Shown: one piece after another, positions 21,206 through 28,742 of the stretch
How the letters are laid out: every line of letters begins with the position of its first letter
Numbering within the stretch: position 1 is the first letter of the stretch
Source of the DNA: a virus
IMG/VR virus record: IMGVR_UViG_3300049846_000815
Coordinates: 1-33,462 of that record
Strand: one strand, 5' to 3'
DNA: 33,462 nucleotides
The notes under the pieces: generated by a model
Database searches by the model: none
Seen by the model: the letters and a program-made list of their open reading frames with translations, nothing else
What the model was told of the DNA's origin: nothing
Program-made: the position numbers and the translations under genes

Positions 21206-21824
21206 TTTTAAAACAAAAGCAGGAACAGAGCTTCCAATCCTTAACCTAAAAGGAAAGGAATATTTGCAAGTAGCATATCGAATCCAGTGGATGCGTGAGG
21301 AGCACCCAGATTGGTCAATTGAAACCGAACTCGTTCAATTCAATGAGACTTTTGTTGTTGCAAAAGCCGTGATCAAAAGTGAAAAAGGCGTGATTATTGG
21401 AATGGCTCATAAGCGCGAAGATATTAAACACTTCGCAGACAATATCGAAAAAGCAGAAACCGGATCTATTGGGAGAGCTCTTGCGCTTTGTGGATATGGT
21501 ACACAGTTTTGCGCCGACGATTTGGACGAAGGACAAAGGCTTGCAGATTCACCGCTCGGATCTCAGGCCGGAGTTAGACCCGATCAACCGGGAGAAGACG
21601 ACGGCGACCCGAATGCGGTTCATGAATATAGGCCTGGGTTTGGACAATGGTCTAAATACACTTTAAAAGAAATCGCATCTCTATTCGAGCGCGCAAAAAT
21701 TGAAGACTATATGGACAAGCTTGAGAGCTATATCGAGCAAGGAAAGTTTGTAGAAAATCACGATAAGATGAAAGATTTTATCGCGAGAATGTCACACTAT
21801 TTAGCGGAGATGGAAAATGGATGA
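21195..21824 (+). CDS. Single-strand annealing protein, Rad52/Erf-like
   Basis: A 209-residue protein. The N-terminal domain (LNLKGKEYLQVAYRIQWMRE, then the ETELVQF strand, IIGMAHKRED, IEKAETGSIGRALALCGYGT) has the beta sheet and the ETGxIGRALAxxG helix of phage annealing proteins of the Rad52/Erf type. Residues about 120-150 form an acidic Pro/Gly linker. The C-terminal helices may contact SSB. It would anneal SSB-coated strands in phage recombination and end repair, working with SSB (12808) and the DUF1064 nuclease (14842). The exact subfamily is uncertain. Confidence 0.65.
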   Translation: MRTNFKTKAGTELPILNLKGKEYLQVAYRIQWMREEHPDWSIETELVQFNETFVVAKAVIKSEKGVIIGMAHKREDIKHFADNIEKAETGSIGRALALCGYGTQFCADDLDEGQRLADSPLGSQAGVRPDQPGEDDGDPNAVHEYRPGFGQWSKYTLKEIASLFERAKIEDYMDKLESYIEQGKFVENHDKMKDFIARMSHYLAEMENG

Positions 21825-21915
21825 TTATAAATTAATTGACGACATTTTAGGGTTGATCTTGGGTGTATCAATGACATTTGTTTTGTTTAAGAATTGGAAA
21901 GGATTGAAGGAATGA
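21817..21915 (+). CDS. 32-residue one-pass membrane peptide
   Basis: Starts within the end of the annealing protein gene and stops with ATGA onto the next. It encodes MDDYKLIDDILGLILGVSMT, then FVLFKNWKGLKE: acidic N end, one hydrophobic helix, basic C end, giving an N-out orientation by the positive-inside rule. Function unknown. Confidence 0.5.
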   Translation: MDDYKLIDDILGLILGVSMTFVLFKNWKGLKE

Positions 21916-22121
21916 TCATGGAAAAGAAAATCAATCTAAGACTTAGTAAGAACTTGTCAGACGCTTTAGAAAGATTTGCTTTAAAAAAGAACATAAGCCT
22001 TAATGGTGGAATAAATTCTATCCTTCACCTATTCATGGACGCGTTAGACAAAAAATATCAGAGACAAAAAAACGTGGTAGAATTTAGAAGTGCGAACAAA
22101 GGGAAGCGTAAAAGTATTTAG
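21912..22121 (+). CDS. Ribbon-helix-helix DNA-binding protein
   Basis: A 69-residue protein with the Arc/CopG/MetJ-type layout: basic beta strand KKINLRLSK, helix SDALERFALKKN, turn ISLNGGIN and second helix SILHLFMDALDKKY. The C-terminal tail is basic. Dimers of this family bind operator palindromes through the strand. It is the only recognisable transcription regulator in the genome, hence a candidate to bind the TAATGG, TTGTAAAG or GTTAAG sites. Start 21912 overlaps the previous stop and has GAAGGA upstream; ATG 21918 is possible. Confidence 0.75.
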   Translation: MIMEKKINLRLSKNLSDALERFALKKNISLNGGINSILHLFMDALDKKYQRQKNVVEFRSANKGKRKSI

Positions 22122-22293
22122 AACCTTAAAAACATCGGATATTCTCACGATTATCGGCTCTCTCTTGGAAGAAGTTCAAACCGAAGAAGGTCAAAAGTTC
22201 GAGCATTTCTTTAGCGACGAAACCACGATGACCGTAAAAGTCGGCACACAGCTTTTCGTTTTAACGGCTCAAGTCAAAGATAAATTCAATTAG
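22090..22293 (+). CDS. Hypothetical protein, last gene of the early operon
   Basis: A 67-residue protein, GTG start overlapping the regulator gene by 32 bases. The sequence LKTSDILTIIGSLLEEVQTE then MTVKVGTQLFVLTAQ suggests helix plus beta hairpin. It is followed by a strong terminator 66 bases downstream. No family recognised. Confidence 0.55.
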   Translation: MRTKGSVKVFRTLKTSDILTIIGSLLEEVQTEEGQKFEHFFSDETTMTVKVGTQLFVLTAQVKDKFN

Positions 22294-22358
22294 CCTTGCG
22301 GTTGCCATAAATCGGCATCAAACTGGAATGGTTCGCATATACTCAAGGGCTTCGTATG

Positions 22359-22399
22359 GGTCCGTCGGTCTTGCCCTAGATCGGCGGGCCTTCTTTATT
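22359..22399 (+). terminator. Strong intrinsic terminator ending the early operon
   Basis: GGTCCGTCGGTCT (22359-22371) pairs with AGATCGGCGGGCC (22378-22390) over 13 bp (three G-U) around a six-base loop, followed by TTCTTTATTT. It separates the early operon from the late promoter just downstream. Confidence 0.8.
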
Positions 22400-22445
22400 T
22401 GTAAAGACTTGTAAAGTTTTGTAAAATGTTAATATTTCTTTACAA
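22399..22445 (+). promoter_or_regulatory. Late promoter embedded in a phased TTGTAAAG array
   Basis: TTGTAAAG/A starts at 22399, 22409 and 22419, exactly ten bases apart, and an inverted copy CTTTACAA lies at 22438-22445. Within it, TTGTAA (22399-22404) and TAAAAT (22422-22427) are 17 bases apart, a plausible sigma-70 promoter with start near 22434. One-turn spacing puts all boxes on the same DNA face, as expected for cooperative binding of a regulator controlling the late genes. Confidence 0.6.
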
Positions 22446-22520
22446 TTAAAATAGTCAACATTAGCCTTAAATTAGATTGTGTCCGGTGGATCAATCCAAA
22501 CTTTTCCGGTGGGGGGTTTA

Positions 22521-22706
22521 GTGGAAGAAAATATTACCTTTCAAGCCTATTTCAATAAGGCAACAACCGTCATCGACGGCGGCATTAGGGTCTCATTTGA
22601 CCTATCTCAAGATCAAGCGCAAGCAATGATTGAACTAATCAGATTGCAAGGGAAACTACTTCAAATAGCTGTCATACCAGTTCCAATTGGATTAAAAAAT
22701 GGCTGA
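22521..22706 (+). CDS. Hypothetical protein preceding the terminase
   Basis: A 61-residue protein starting at GTG 22521 with GGTGGGGGG upstream; an in-frame GTG at 22479 has no site. The sequence (VEENITFQAYFNKATTVIDG, then VSFDLSQDQAQAMIELIRLQ) gives a beta sheet followed by a helix. It is the first late gene after the promoter and overlaps TerS by eight bases. Function unknown. Confidence 0.55.
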   Translation: MEENITFQAYFNKATTVIDGGIRVSFDLSQDQAQAMIELIRLQGKLLQIAVIPVPIGLKNG

Positions 22707-23103
22707 AGAAAAAATCAATGGAAGGCCATCTAAATACAAACAAGAATACGATAAATTGCTAGTTGATCACATGGCTAGTGGCCTTAGTTATCTTTCATTT
22801 GCGGCAGTAGTTAACGTGAACGAGGACACTCTTTATGAATGGGAAAAAGTACACCCAAGCTTTTCCGAAGCCAAAAGGGACGGTTTTAGTCGGAATAGGC
22901 TTTTCTGGGAAAAGCTAGGCGTGGATTATATTACCCATCAAGATTCTAAATTCGGATCATCACCAAAGTTGAACAGCACGGTTTGGATTTTTAATATGAA
23001 GAACAGATTTCCTAGAGAATGGCGAGACCGAGTTGAAGTCGCTGAGACAAAAGCACCAAAATCTTTTAATGTAAAATACGAACGCAAAAATAAAAAAGAA
23101 TGA
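22699..23103 (+). CDS. terS: Terminase small subunit
   Basis: A 134-residue protein with a helix-turn-helix N-terminal domain (GRPSKYKQEYDKLLVDHMAS, then FAAVVNVNEDTLYEWEK), followed by HPSFSEAKRDGFSRNRLFWE and a C-terminal basic tail. These are hallmarks of small terminases that recognise the packaging site and stimulate the large subunit. It overlaps TerL by four bases (ATGA). The cognate pac or cos site may lie in or near this gene. Confidence 0.8.
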   Translation: MAEEKINGRPSKYKQEYDKLLVDHMASGLSYLSFAAVVNVNEDTLYEWEKVHPSFSEAKRDGFSRNRLFWEKLGVDYITHQDSKFGSSPKLNSTVWIFNMKNRFPREWRDRVEVAETKAPKSFNVKYERKNKKE

Positions 23104-24467
23104 GTGAACAGAATAGATCAACGCCGAGCTATTTTGATTTCAACCCTAATTTTATTCCTTATCAGATAGAAGTTTTAGATTCATTAGACGCTTATGATTA
23201 TTCTCAAGGACTTCATGAAGTTTTATTGTCTGGCAGTGTTGGATCGGCGAAGTCGATTCTATGTGCTCATGCGGCAGTAAGACACTGCATCGAGAATGAT
23301 CAAGCGAGATTCATTATCGGCAGAAGAACACTACCAGACATTAAAAAAACAATGTTTCAAATGATCGTCGAGCATCTTGAGTGCGATGAACTTGAAGAGG
23401 GTAGAGATTATTTCTTAAGAGAAAACACTGCAGAAGTATTCTTTAGAAATGGTTCAGAGATAGTTCCTTATTACTGGGCAGATAAAAAGTTTAAGCGTGT
23501 GAGATCGGTGAATGCGAGCTCTGGTTGGATTGAGGAGTTAACCGAGAACGATGAAAAGGATTCTAAGGCATTCTTTGAAATGAAGGCTCGTCTTGGACGA
23601 TTAAAGATAAAAGAGAAGTTCCTTTTGTGTTCAACTAACCCAGATTCTCCGGCTCACTGGGCGCATAAATACTTCATCGAAGGATCTAAAACATCAAATA
23701 CAAGGCACGTTTTTTATTCTAAAACGAGAGATAATCCATTCTTAGATCCAAGTTACATTAGACAGCTCGAGGAAGATCTAGACCCTAAAGAAGCAAGACG
23801 ATTAATTCATGGCGAATGGGTAGAAATTAATTCAGATAGAATTTATAGCCAATATGACTCAGAAAAGAATTACATTAATAAACCATACACAATTAAACGA
23901 GGTCACCCAATAGCTCTTTGCTTTGACTTTAATATCGGTCACGGGAAGCCTATGTCATCATGTGCTTTGCAAAGCGATGATAAGGAGTTTCATATATTTA
24001 ATGAGGTAGTCATCGAAGGAGCGAGAACTGAAGAGATCATGGATGAATGGTTTGAAAAAGGAATCTTTAACCATGGATCTAAAATATTAATTTACGGCGA
24101 TGCGTCGGGAAGAGCTAGGGATACTAGAAACATTCGATCTGATTACGATATTATCGAAAATTACCTTAAAAGAATTCAAGGTCTTAAATATGAAATGCGA
24201 GTTCCTCGAGATAATCCTGCAGTGAGAACAAGGCATAATCTGGTTAATGCGTATTGCTTAAACGAGGCCGGAGAGCGTCGCCTGTTTGTTTACAAAGATG
24301 CGAAGGTGACTCATGATGGAATGAGGCTAACAAGCTTGAAGCCTGGGGGAAATTATATTGAGGACGATTCAAAGCCTTATCAACATGTTACCACTGCGCT
24401 CGGATACTGTGTTGTTTACGAACACCATAATAGAAAGTTACAACCTATTTCAAACCAAAGAAGGTAA
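23100..24467 (+). CDS. terL: Terminase large subunit
   Basis: A 455-residue packaging motor. ATPase: Walker A GSVGSAKS at residues 45-52, Walker B-like GWIEELTE around 142-149, and coupling motif CSTNPDSP at about 177-184. Nuclease: Asp276 (ALCFDFN) and Asp334 (IYGDASG), with a further acidic residue near the C end (EDDSKPYQH). The order and spacing are those of headful or cos terminases. It cuts concatemers and drives DNA through the portal encoded next. The circular closure of the window fits terminal redundancy, but the cutting mode is not shown. Confidence 0.9.
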   Translation: MSEQNRSTPSYFDFNPNFIPYQIEVLDSLDAYDYSQGLHEVLLSGSVGSAKSILCAHAAVRHCIENDQARFIIGRRTLPDIKKTMFQMIVEHLECDELEEGRDYFLRENTAEVFFRNGSEIVPYYWADKKFKRVRSVNASSGWIEELTENDEKDSKAFFEMKARLGRLKIKEKFLLCSTNPDSPAHWAHKYFIEGSKTSNTRHVFYSKTRDNPFLDPSYIRQLEEDLDPKEARRLIHGEWVEINSDRIYSQYDSEKNYINKPYTIKRGHPIALCFDFNIGHGKPMSSCALQSDDKEFHIFNEVVIEGARTEEIMDEWFEKGIFNHGSKILIYGDASGRARDTRNIRSDYDIIENYLKRIQGLKYEMRVPRDNPAVRTRHNLVNAYCLNEAGERRLFVYKDAKVTHDGMRLTSLKPGGNYIEDDSKPYQHVTTALGYCVVYEHHNRKLQPISNQRR

Positions 24468-24473
24468 ATAATA

Positions 24474-25919
24474 ATGGCAATTAATCTTTTAAATTCATCA
24501 GTCAGAAAGCAGATAGTAGAAGAAACAAAAGGTTCTGAGAACATGAAAAGGAAATCTCTAAGCTTTGAACAATATGAGATTTTTAGAGATAGAATTAGGC
24601 CTTATGTCGAAAAGTATTTAGAGGATTTTTATGCTGCTTCTTCGATTAAAGAAATGCCAATCGTTAGTTCAATCAATATGGCTAAACGAATCGTTACACA
24701 AGAGGCAAGTCTTTATAAGTGTGGACCTGAAAGAACTTTCTATAATGTCACAGAAGAGCAAGCGATCATCCTTGGAGAGATTTACGAGGACATGAAGGTT
24801 GATACAGCCTTTTTAAAATCTAATCAGTATTACAAGCTTCAAGAGCAAAATCATATTTACGTTGTTCCAATGGGTGGGAGATTAAAGCTAAAAGTTTTAC
24901 TTGCTCACCAACTAGATGTCGTTCCTTCTACTGCCGATCAAGAGGTTGGTGAAGTTTATATTGTTAACGGTTTTGACAGAAGGTCAGAAGCAATTAAAGT
25001 AACGAGCAGCGGAGATTCATCAAACGAGATTATTGCCGATGAAGATGATTACCAGTCTCGATTGAATATGGCCGCAGTTTGGTCACCTTTATTTAATTTT
25101 ATCATGGATGAAAACGGAAACATTGTTTCACCTGAAACAGAAAATCCAATCTTAGGAATGGTTCCATTTATCGACATTCATGCTACGAAAGATGGCGAGT
25201 ATTGGGTTAGGTCTGGTGCTGCTCTTAATGATTTTACAGTTCAATTCAATGGATCTTTGACAGACCTACAGCACATTATCAGAATGCAGGGATTTGCACA
25301 GGCGTGGGTTAGTGGTCCTTCTGAGCTATTGCCTCAAAATATTAAGATTGGTCCTAGTTACGTTTTAAGACTTCCAACCGATAAAAACAATCCTGATGCT
25401 AAAGCGGAGTTTGGTTTTGCTAATCCTAATTCTGATATTGCTGGATCTATTGCGTATTTAGAAAACCTTCTTTCAATGTTTTTAACCTCAAGAGGATTAG
25501 ATCCTAAGCTTGTAAATGCCAAGGGTGAGGCCAGTAAATATTCTTCCGGATTTGATCGCTTATTATCAATGATTGACCAATTTCAACCTTCTGAAGCTGA
25601 CAAGGAAATATTTGAAGATGCAGAAGCAAAGTTATTTGAAATCATTAAGCGTTATATAAATACTTATGCTGGCACTCCGATACTTGGTAAGTACAATATT
25701 GGTCAGATTCCAGAGGATGCTTATGTTGAGATTAAATATCATAAGCCTCAAGCTGTAGTGAGTGAACAAGATAAACTTAATATTATCGCTCAAAAATTAG
25801 AGCTTGGATTAATGACCAAGGAAGAGGCTATCGCTTATGATCGAGAAATTGATCAAGAATCAGCCTCAGAAATTTACAAGAAACTTGAAGGCGAAATGAG
25901 ACCCGATGTAAATGGCTAA
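24474..25919 (+). CDS. Portal protein
   Basis: A 481-residue protein placed seven bases after TerL, as portals are. The N-terminal part (RDRIRPYVEKYLEDFYAASS) is followed by a beta-rich wing (NHIYVVPMGGRLKLKVLLAH) and a long helical stem region near LSMFLTSRGLDPKLVN, then an acidic C end. It forms the dodecameric channel at one capsid vertex. It overlaps the next gene by eight bases. Length is within the usual range. Confidence 0.8.
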   Translation: MAINLLNSSVRKQIVEETKGSENMKRKSLSFEQYEIFRDRIRPYVEKYLEDFYAASSIKEMPIVSSINMAKRIVTQEASLYKCGPERTFYNVTEEQAIILGEIYEDMKVDTAFLKSNQYYKLQEQNHIYVVPMGGRLKLKVLLAHQLDVVPSTADQEVGEVYIVNGFDRRSEAIKVTSSGDSSNEIIADEDDYQSRLNMAAVWSPLFNFIMDENGNIVSPETENPILGMVPFIDIHATKDGEYWVRSGAALNDFTVQFNGSLTDLQHIIRMQGFAQAWVSGPSELLPQNIKIGPSYVLRLPTDKNNPDAKAEFGFANPNSDIAGSIAYLENLLSMFLTSRGLDPKLVNAKGEASKYSSGFDRLLSMIDQFQPSEADKEIFEDAEAKLFEIIKRYINTYAGTPILGKYNIGQIPEDAYVEIKYHKPQAVVSEQDKLNIIAQKLELGLMTKEEAIAYDREIDQESASEIYKKLEGEMRPDVNG

Positions 25920-26505
25920 TGGACCTGGAATTAAATTATCTCAGGATTCAGTTACGCAAGAGATCGACTTGAGCGAAGTTGTAGGAAAAGACATTTCTAA
26001 TGACCCGTTGCTTGTTAGAAAAATAGGACAAGGGATAATTGATTACATTACTGAGAGAAGCGCAAAGGGGCTTGGAATAGGTGGGAACAAACTTAAATCT
26101 CCTTATTCAAAAGATTATATTAAAAGCTTACCATTCAAGGCGGCAGGTAAATCTCCTAATAAGGTCGACATGCGATTGTCTGGAGATATGATCGGTTCTC
26201 TTGATCTATTGGAGGAGAACGGATCTGTGATTAAATTTGGAATAGATGAACCAGATCAAGCCGTTAAAGGTTATGCACATCAAACTGGATTTGAAGGACA
26301 CCCAACGATTAAAGGTCCAAAGCGTGAATGGTTTGGAGTTACAATTGATGAGATTAAGAAGAATGTAATTCCAAAATTTAAAAGCGAGATAAGAAGTAGT
26401 GCCTCAACTCTTGCCGCAATACTTGCAAGTGAAGAAGCAGTCGCGCAGCAAAATAGGGTCATCAATGTAATTAACGCTTCTGATCTTTTTGAGGAAGAGC
26501 AGTGA
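25912..26505 (+). CDS. Head/neck morphogenesis protein A (gp10-like)
   Basis: A 197-residue protein with PYSKDYIKSLPFKAAGKSPN, MRLSGDMIGSLDLL and YAHQTGFEGHPTIKGPKREW. The order 'substrate loop, LSGxMxxSL, xxYAxxHxxG, PxRxWF' is that of phage virion morphogenesis/neck proteins (HK97 gp10-like). It follows the portal and would help join head and tail or mature the head. It overlaps the next gene, which looks related. Confidence 0.5.
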   Translation: MANGPGIKLSQDSVTQEIDLSEVVGKDISNDPLLVRKIGQGIIDYITERSAKGLGIGGNKLKSPYSKDYIKSLPFKAAGKSPNKVDMRLSGDMIGSLDLLEENGSVIKFGIDEPDQAVKGYAHQTGFEGHPTIKGPKREWFGVTIDEIKKNVIPKFKSEIRSSASTLAAILASEEAVAQQNRVINVINASDLFEEEQ

Positions 26506-27026
26506 TTAAGTTCAAAATCAAAAATGCATCCATTGATAAAATAGAATCTGACATAAGAAGAAAAGCAGAAGCATTGATAAAGAATCCAGAAATTCTAAAT
26601 GAACTAGCTGATACAGTTATTCAGGATATTAAATATCAAACTAAGAGAGGCGTATCGGCAAAGACTGGCGAACGCTTAATGGGATTGTCTGATTCTTGGA
26701 AAAAAAGAAGAGCAAAAATTGCGAGTTCAATTTCAACTGGAGAACTTTTTTCTGTAAACAGATCCAATTTGACACTAAGCGGCCAGCTTCTTGATTCTAT
26801 TTCAAAGAAGATTTCTAGCGTTGTAACGATATTTTTTGACGGTGACCATATGCCGTATCGCGTGAGGAGAAAGGATGGAACTGGCAGCTATAATGTAGGT
26901 GAGCGAATCAAAAACGAAAAGCTAGCAGAGTATGTTCAAGAGAAGCGGCCATTCTTCGCTGTGAGAGATTCTTTAATCCCTCGACTTAAAAAAATTGTAA
27001 TTAAATACATTCGTCGTAATATTTAA
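26502..27026 (+). CDS. Head/neck morphogenesis protein B (gp10-like)
   Basis: A 174-residue basic protein with LSDSWKKRRAKIASS, NLTLSGQLLDSISKKI, KNEKLAEYVQEKRPFFAVRD. It repeats the general plan of the preceding protein (LSGxLxxS, xLAxYxQ, RPFF), so the two may be diverged duplicates that act together. The start overlaps the previous stop. A neck or head-completion role is inferred from plan and place. Confidence 0.5.
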   Translation: MIKFKIKNASIDKIESDIRRKAEALIKNPEILNELADTVIQDIKYQTKRGVSAKTGERLMGLSDSWKKRRAKIASSISTGELFSVNRSNLTLSGQLLDSISKKISSVVTIFFDGDHMPYRVRRKDGTGSYNVGERIKNEKLAEYVQEKRPFFAVRDSLIPRLKKIVIKYIRRNI

Positions 27027-27066
27027 GAAATATTAACAATTGCAAATAAAAAGGGGGCAATTAATA

Positions 27067-27654
27067 ATGAATGAAGAGGCAAATAGCGGCGGTGCCGCAG
27101 GGTCTGAAAATGTCGGTGACAGTCAGCCAGGTAAAAACTCGGTCAAGTATGAAACCTACAAAAGAACAGTTGATGAGGTAAAATCTCTTAAAGCTGAACT
27201 CGAGAGCTTTCGTACTAAAGAATCCGAACGTGAAAGCAAAGCCTTAGCAGAACAAGGAAAATTCAAAGAGGCGCTAGATGGAGCTCTGAAAGAGAAACTC
27301 GATCTTAAGCAAAAACTAGAAGCCAAAGAAAAATCCTTTGCTAAGTCAATGTTTGAAGCTGAAGCGAAAAAAATGGCTTTAGAGTTCGGAGCGATGCCCG
27401 ATGCCTTGGATGACATTGTTAAAGTTGGAGATTGGTCATCTGTAGAAATCGACACCGATAACTTCAGAATCAACTCAGACCAGCTCAAAGAATCAATGTC
27501 AAAACTACAAAAAGAAAAGTCTTTCTTCTTTAAGAAGAATGCTCAAGCTCCAAATGATGTTCATACATCTGCGAGCGGATCAATGCCAAAGGCAAAGGGT
27601 CTGGGGGAACTGAGCAAGGACGAAATCATGGCGCAGCTAAAGGCGCTTAAATAG
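27067..27654 (+). CDS. Scaffolding protein
   Basis: A 195-residue, highly charged, mostly helical protein directly before the major capsid gene. A Gly-rich acidic N end is followed by a long coiled coil (about residues 25-110, for example KLDLKQKLEAKEKSFAK), and a C-terminal helix (LGELSKDEIMAQLKALK) that could bind coat subunits. No protease motif is visible. ATG 27067 is chosen because AAAGGGGG precedes it; upstream in-frame codons to 27040 lack a site. Confidence 0.75.
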   Translation: MNEEANSGGAAGSENVGDSQPGKNSVKYETYKRTVDEVKSLKAELESFRTKESERESKALAEQGKFKEALDGALKEKLDLKQKLEAKEKSFAKSMFEAEAKKMALEFGAMPDALDDIVKVGDWSSVEIDTDNFRINSDQLKESMSKLQKEKSFFFKKNAQAPNDVHTSASGSMPKAKGLGELSKDEIMAQLKALK

Positions 27655-27672
27655 TTTTCTAAGGGGGAAAAC

Positions 27673-28524
27673 ATGGCAGCTAACGTACTAACTAATACTA
27701 AACAGGATCTCATTGCAGCTCTTGTTTTGCGCGAATTAAAAGAAAAAGCATCATTATTGCCTTTCTGCGGTGATTATTCTTCACTTGCTGTTAAAGGTGC
27801 AAAAAGCATCTCTTTGCCGAAGCTTTCTAGCTTCACAGTTCAAAGCAGAACTTTGGGTTCAGCGGCAACTCCAAACTCTGCCTTAACTGACAGCAAAGAT
27901 ACTATTGATATTGATAAGCATAAGATTGTGCTTTTCAGTTACGATGCACACGATGAAGTTCAGAGCACTATTGATTATATGGCTTCTGCAATTTCTCGCG
28001 CTTCAGGCGCTCACGGTCGCCAAATCAACAGCGATATTTTGACCGAATGGTCAAGCGTTGCTGGTCTTAATATCAATGGTGGAACTCCTGCAGACATCAC
28101 TGCGGCTGACATTCTTGATATGCGCGAATTTATGTTACAAAATTTTGCAGATATGAGTAAGACATGGTTGATTGTTGGTCCAGATCAAGAAAAAGCCATG
28201 CTTAAGCTTTCAGAATTTTCTCGATATGATTATCGCGGGATTCCCGGCTCTCCATTAGTTAATGGGATGATCGGTAGCGTTTATGGTGTGCCAGTAGTGG
28301 TTCATACTCAAATCGCTGCTCAACAAGCTTTCATGGTTAACGCTGAAGGTTCTGGTTTCGCATTCCAGAAATCTCCTGCAGTTGCTGAGCAATCAGATGT
28401 TAGCTTCGGAACAGGTGGACGACTCGTTGCTGTTGACTGTGACTATGGCGTAAATGGATTACAGCTTGGTCAAGGTTCTGCAGCTTCTGGTAAATCTCCA
28501 TTTATCGTAAAACTAGCTGACTAA
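27673..28524 (+). CDS. Major capsid protein
   Basis: A 283-residue protein after the scaffold with a strong AAGGGGG site. The N end MAANVLTNTKQDLIAALVLR, the segment LPKLSSFTVQSRTLG, FSYDAHDEVQSTIDY and the C-terminal pattern YRGIPGSPLVNGMIGSVYGV with PVVVHTQI are typical of HK97-fold coats of the phage/encapsulin kind. It assembles the icosahedral shell. Codons are somewhat more GC-rich than in its neighbours, as expected for high expression. Confidence 0.85.
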   Translation: MAANVLTNTKQDLIAALVLRELKEKASLLPFCGDYSSLAVKGAKSISLPKLSSFTVQSRTLGSAATPNSALTDSKDTIDIDKHKIVLFSYDAHDEVQSTIDYMASAISRASGAHGRQINSDILTEWSSVAGLNINGGTPADITAADILDMREFMLQNFADMSKTWLIVGPDQEKAMLKLSEFSRYDYRGIPGSPLVNGMIGSVYGVPVVVHTQIAAQQAFMVNAEGSGFAFQKSPAVAEQSDVSFGTGGRLVAVDCDYGVNGLQLGQGSAASGKSPFIVKLAD

Positions 28525-28742
28525 TGTCGATTGTCCATAGCGACAAAATACCTAATTACATCGCCGCCGGAACTCCAATGGGGCTTCGGCGGTTGATGAT
28601 TTTGAAAAATGCAAAGCTCGGCGGAATGGTCGAGTATTTCAATATCCAATACGCAGAAATAAACGGGAAGAAAATGTGGGTCGCTTGGTATTACGAAACA
28701 ATAGACGACTCACAAATTAATGAACTATCGAGTAATCAATGA
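28524..28742 (+). CDS. Small protein after the capsid gene
   Basis: A 72-residue protein starting at the last base of the capsid stop (TAATG). It is compact, with YFNIQYAEINGKKMWVAWYY forming a likely beta hairpin. It could be a minor head protein. It overlaps the next gene by four bases. No family recognised. Confidence 0.6.
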   Translation: MSIVHSDKIPNYIAAGTPMGLRRLMILKNAKLGGMVEYFNIQYAEINGKKMWVAWYYETIDDSQINELSSNQ

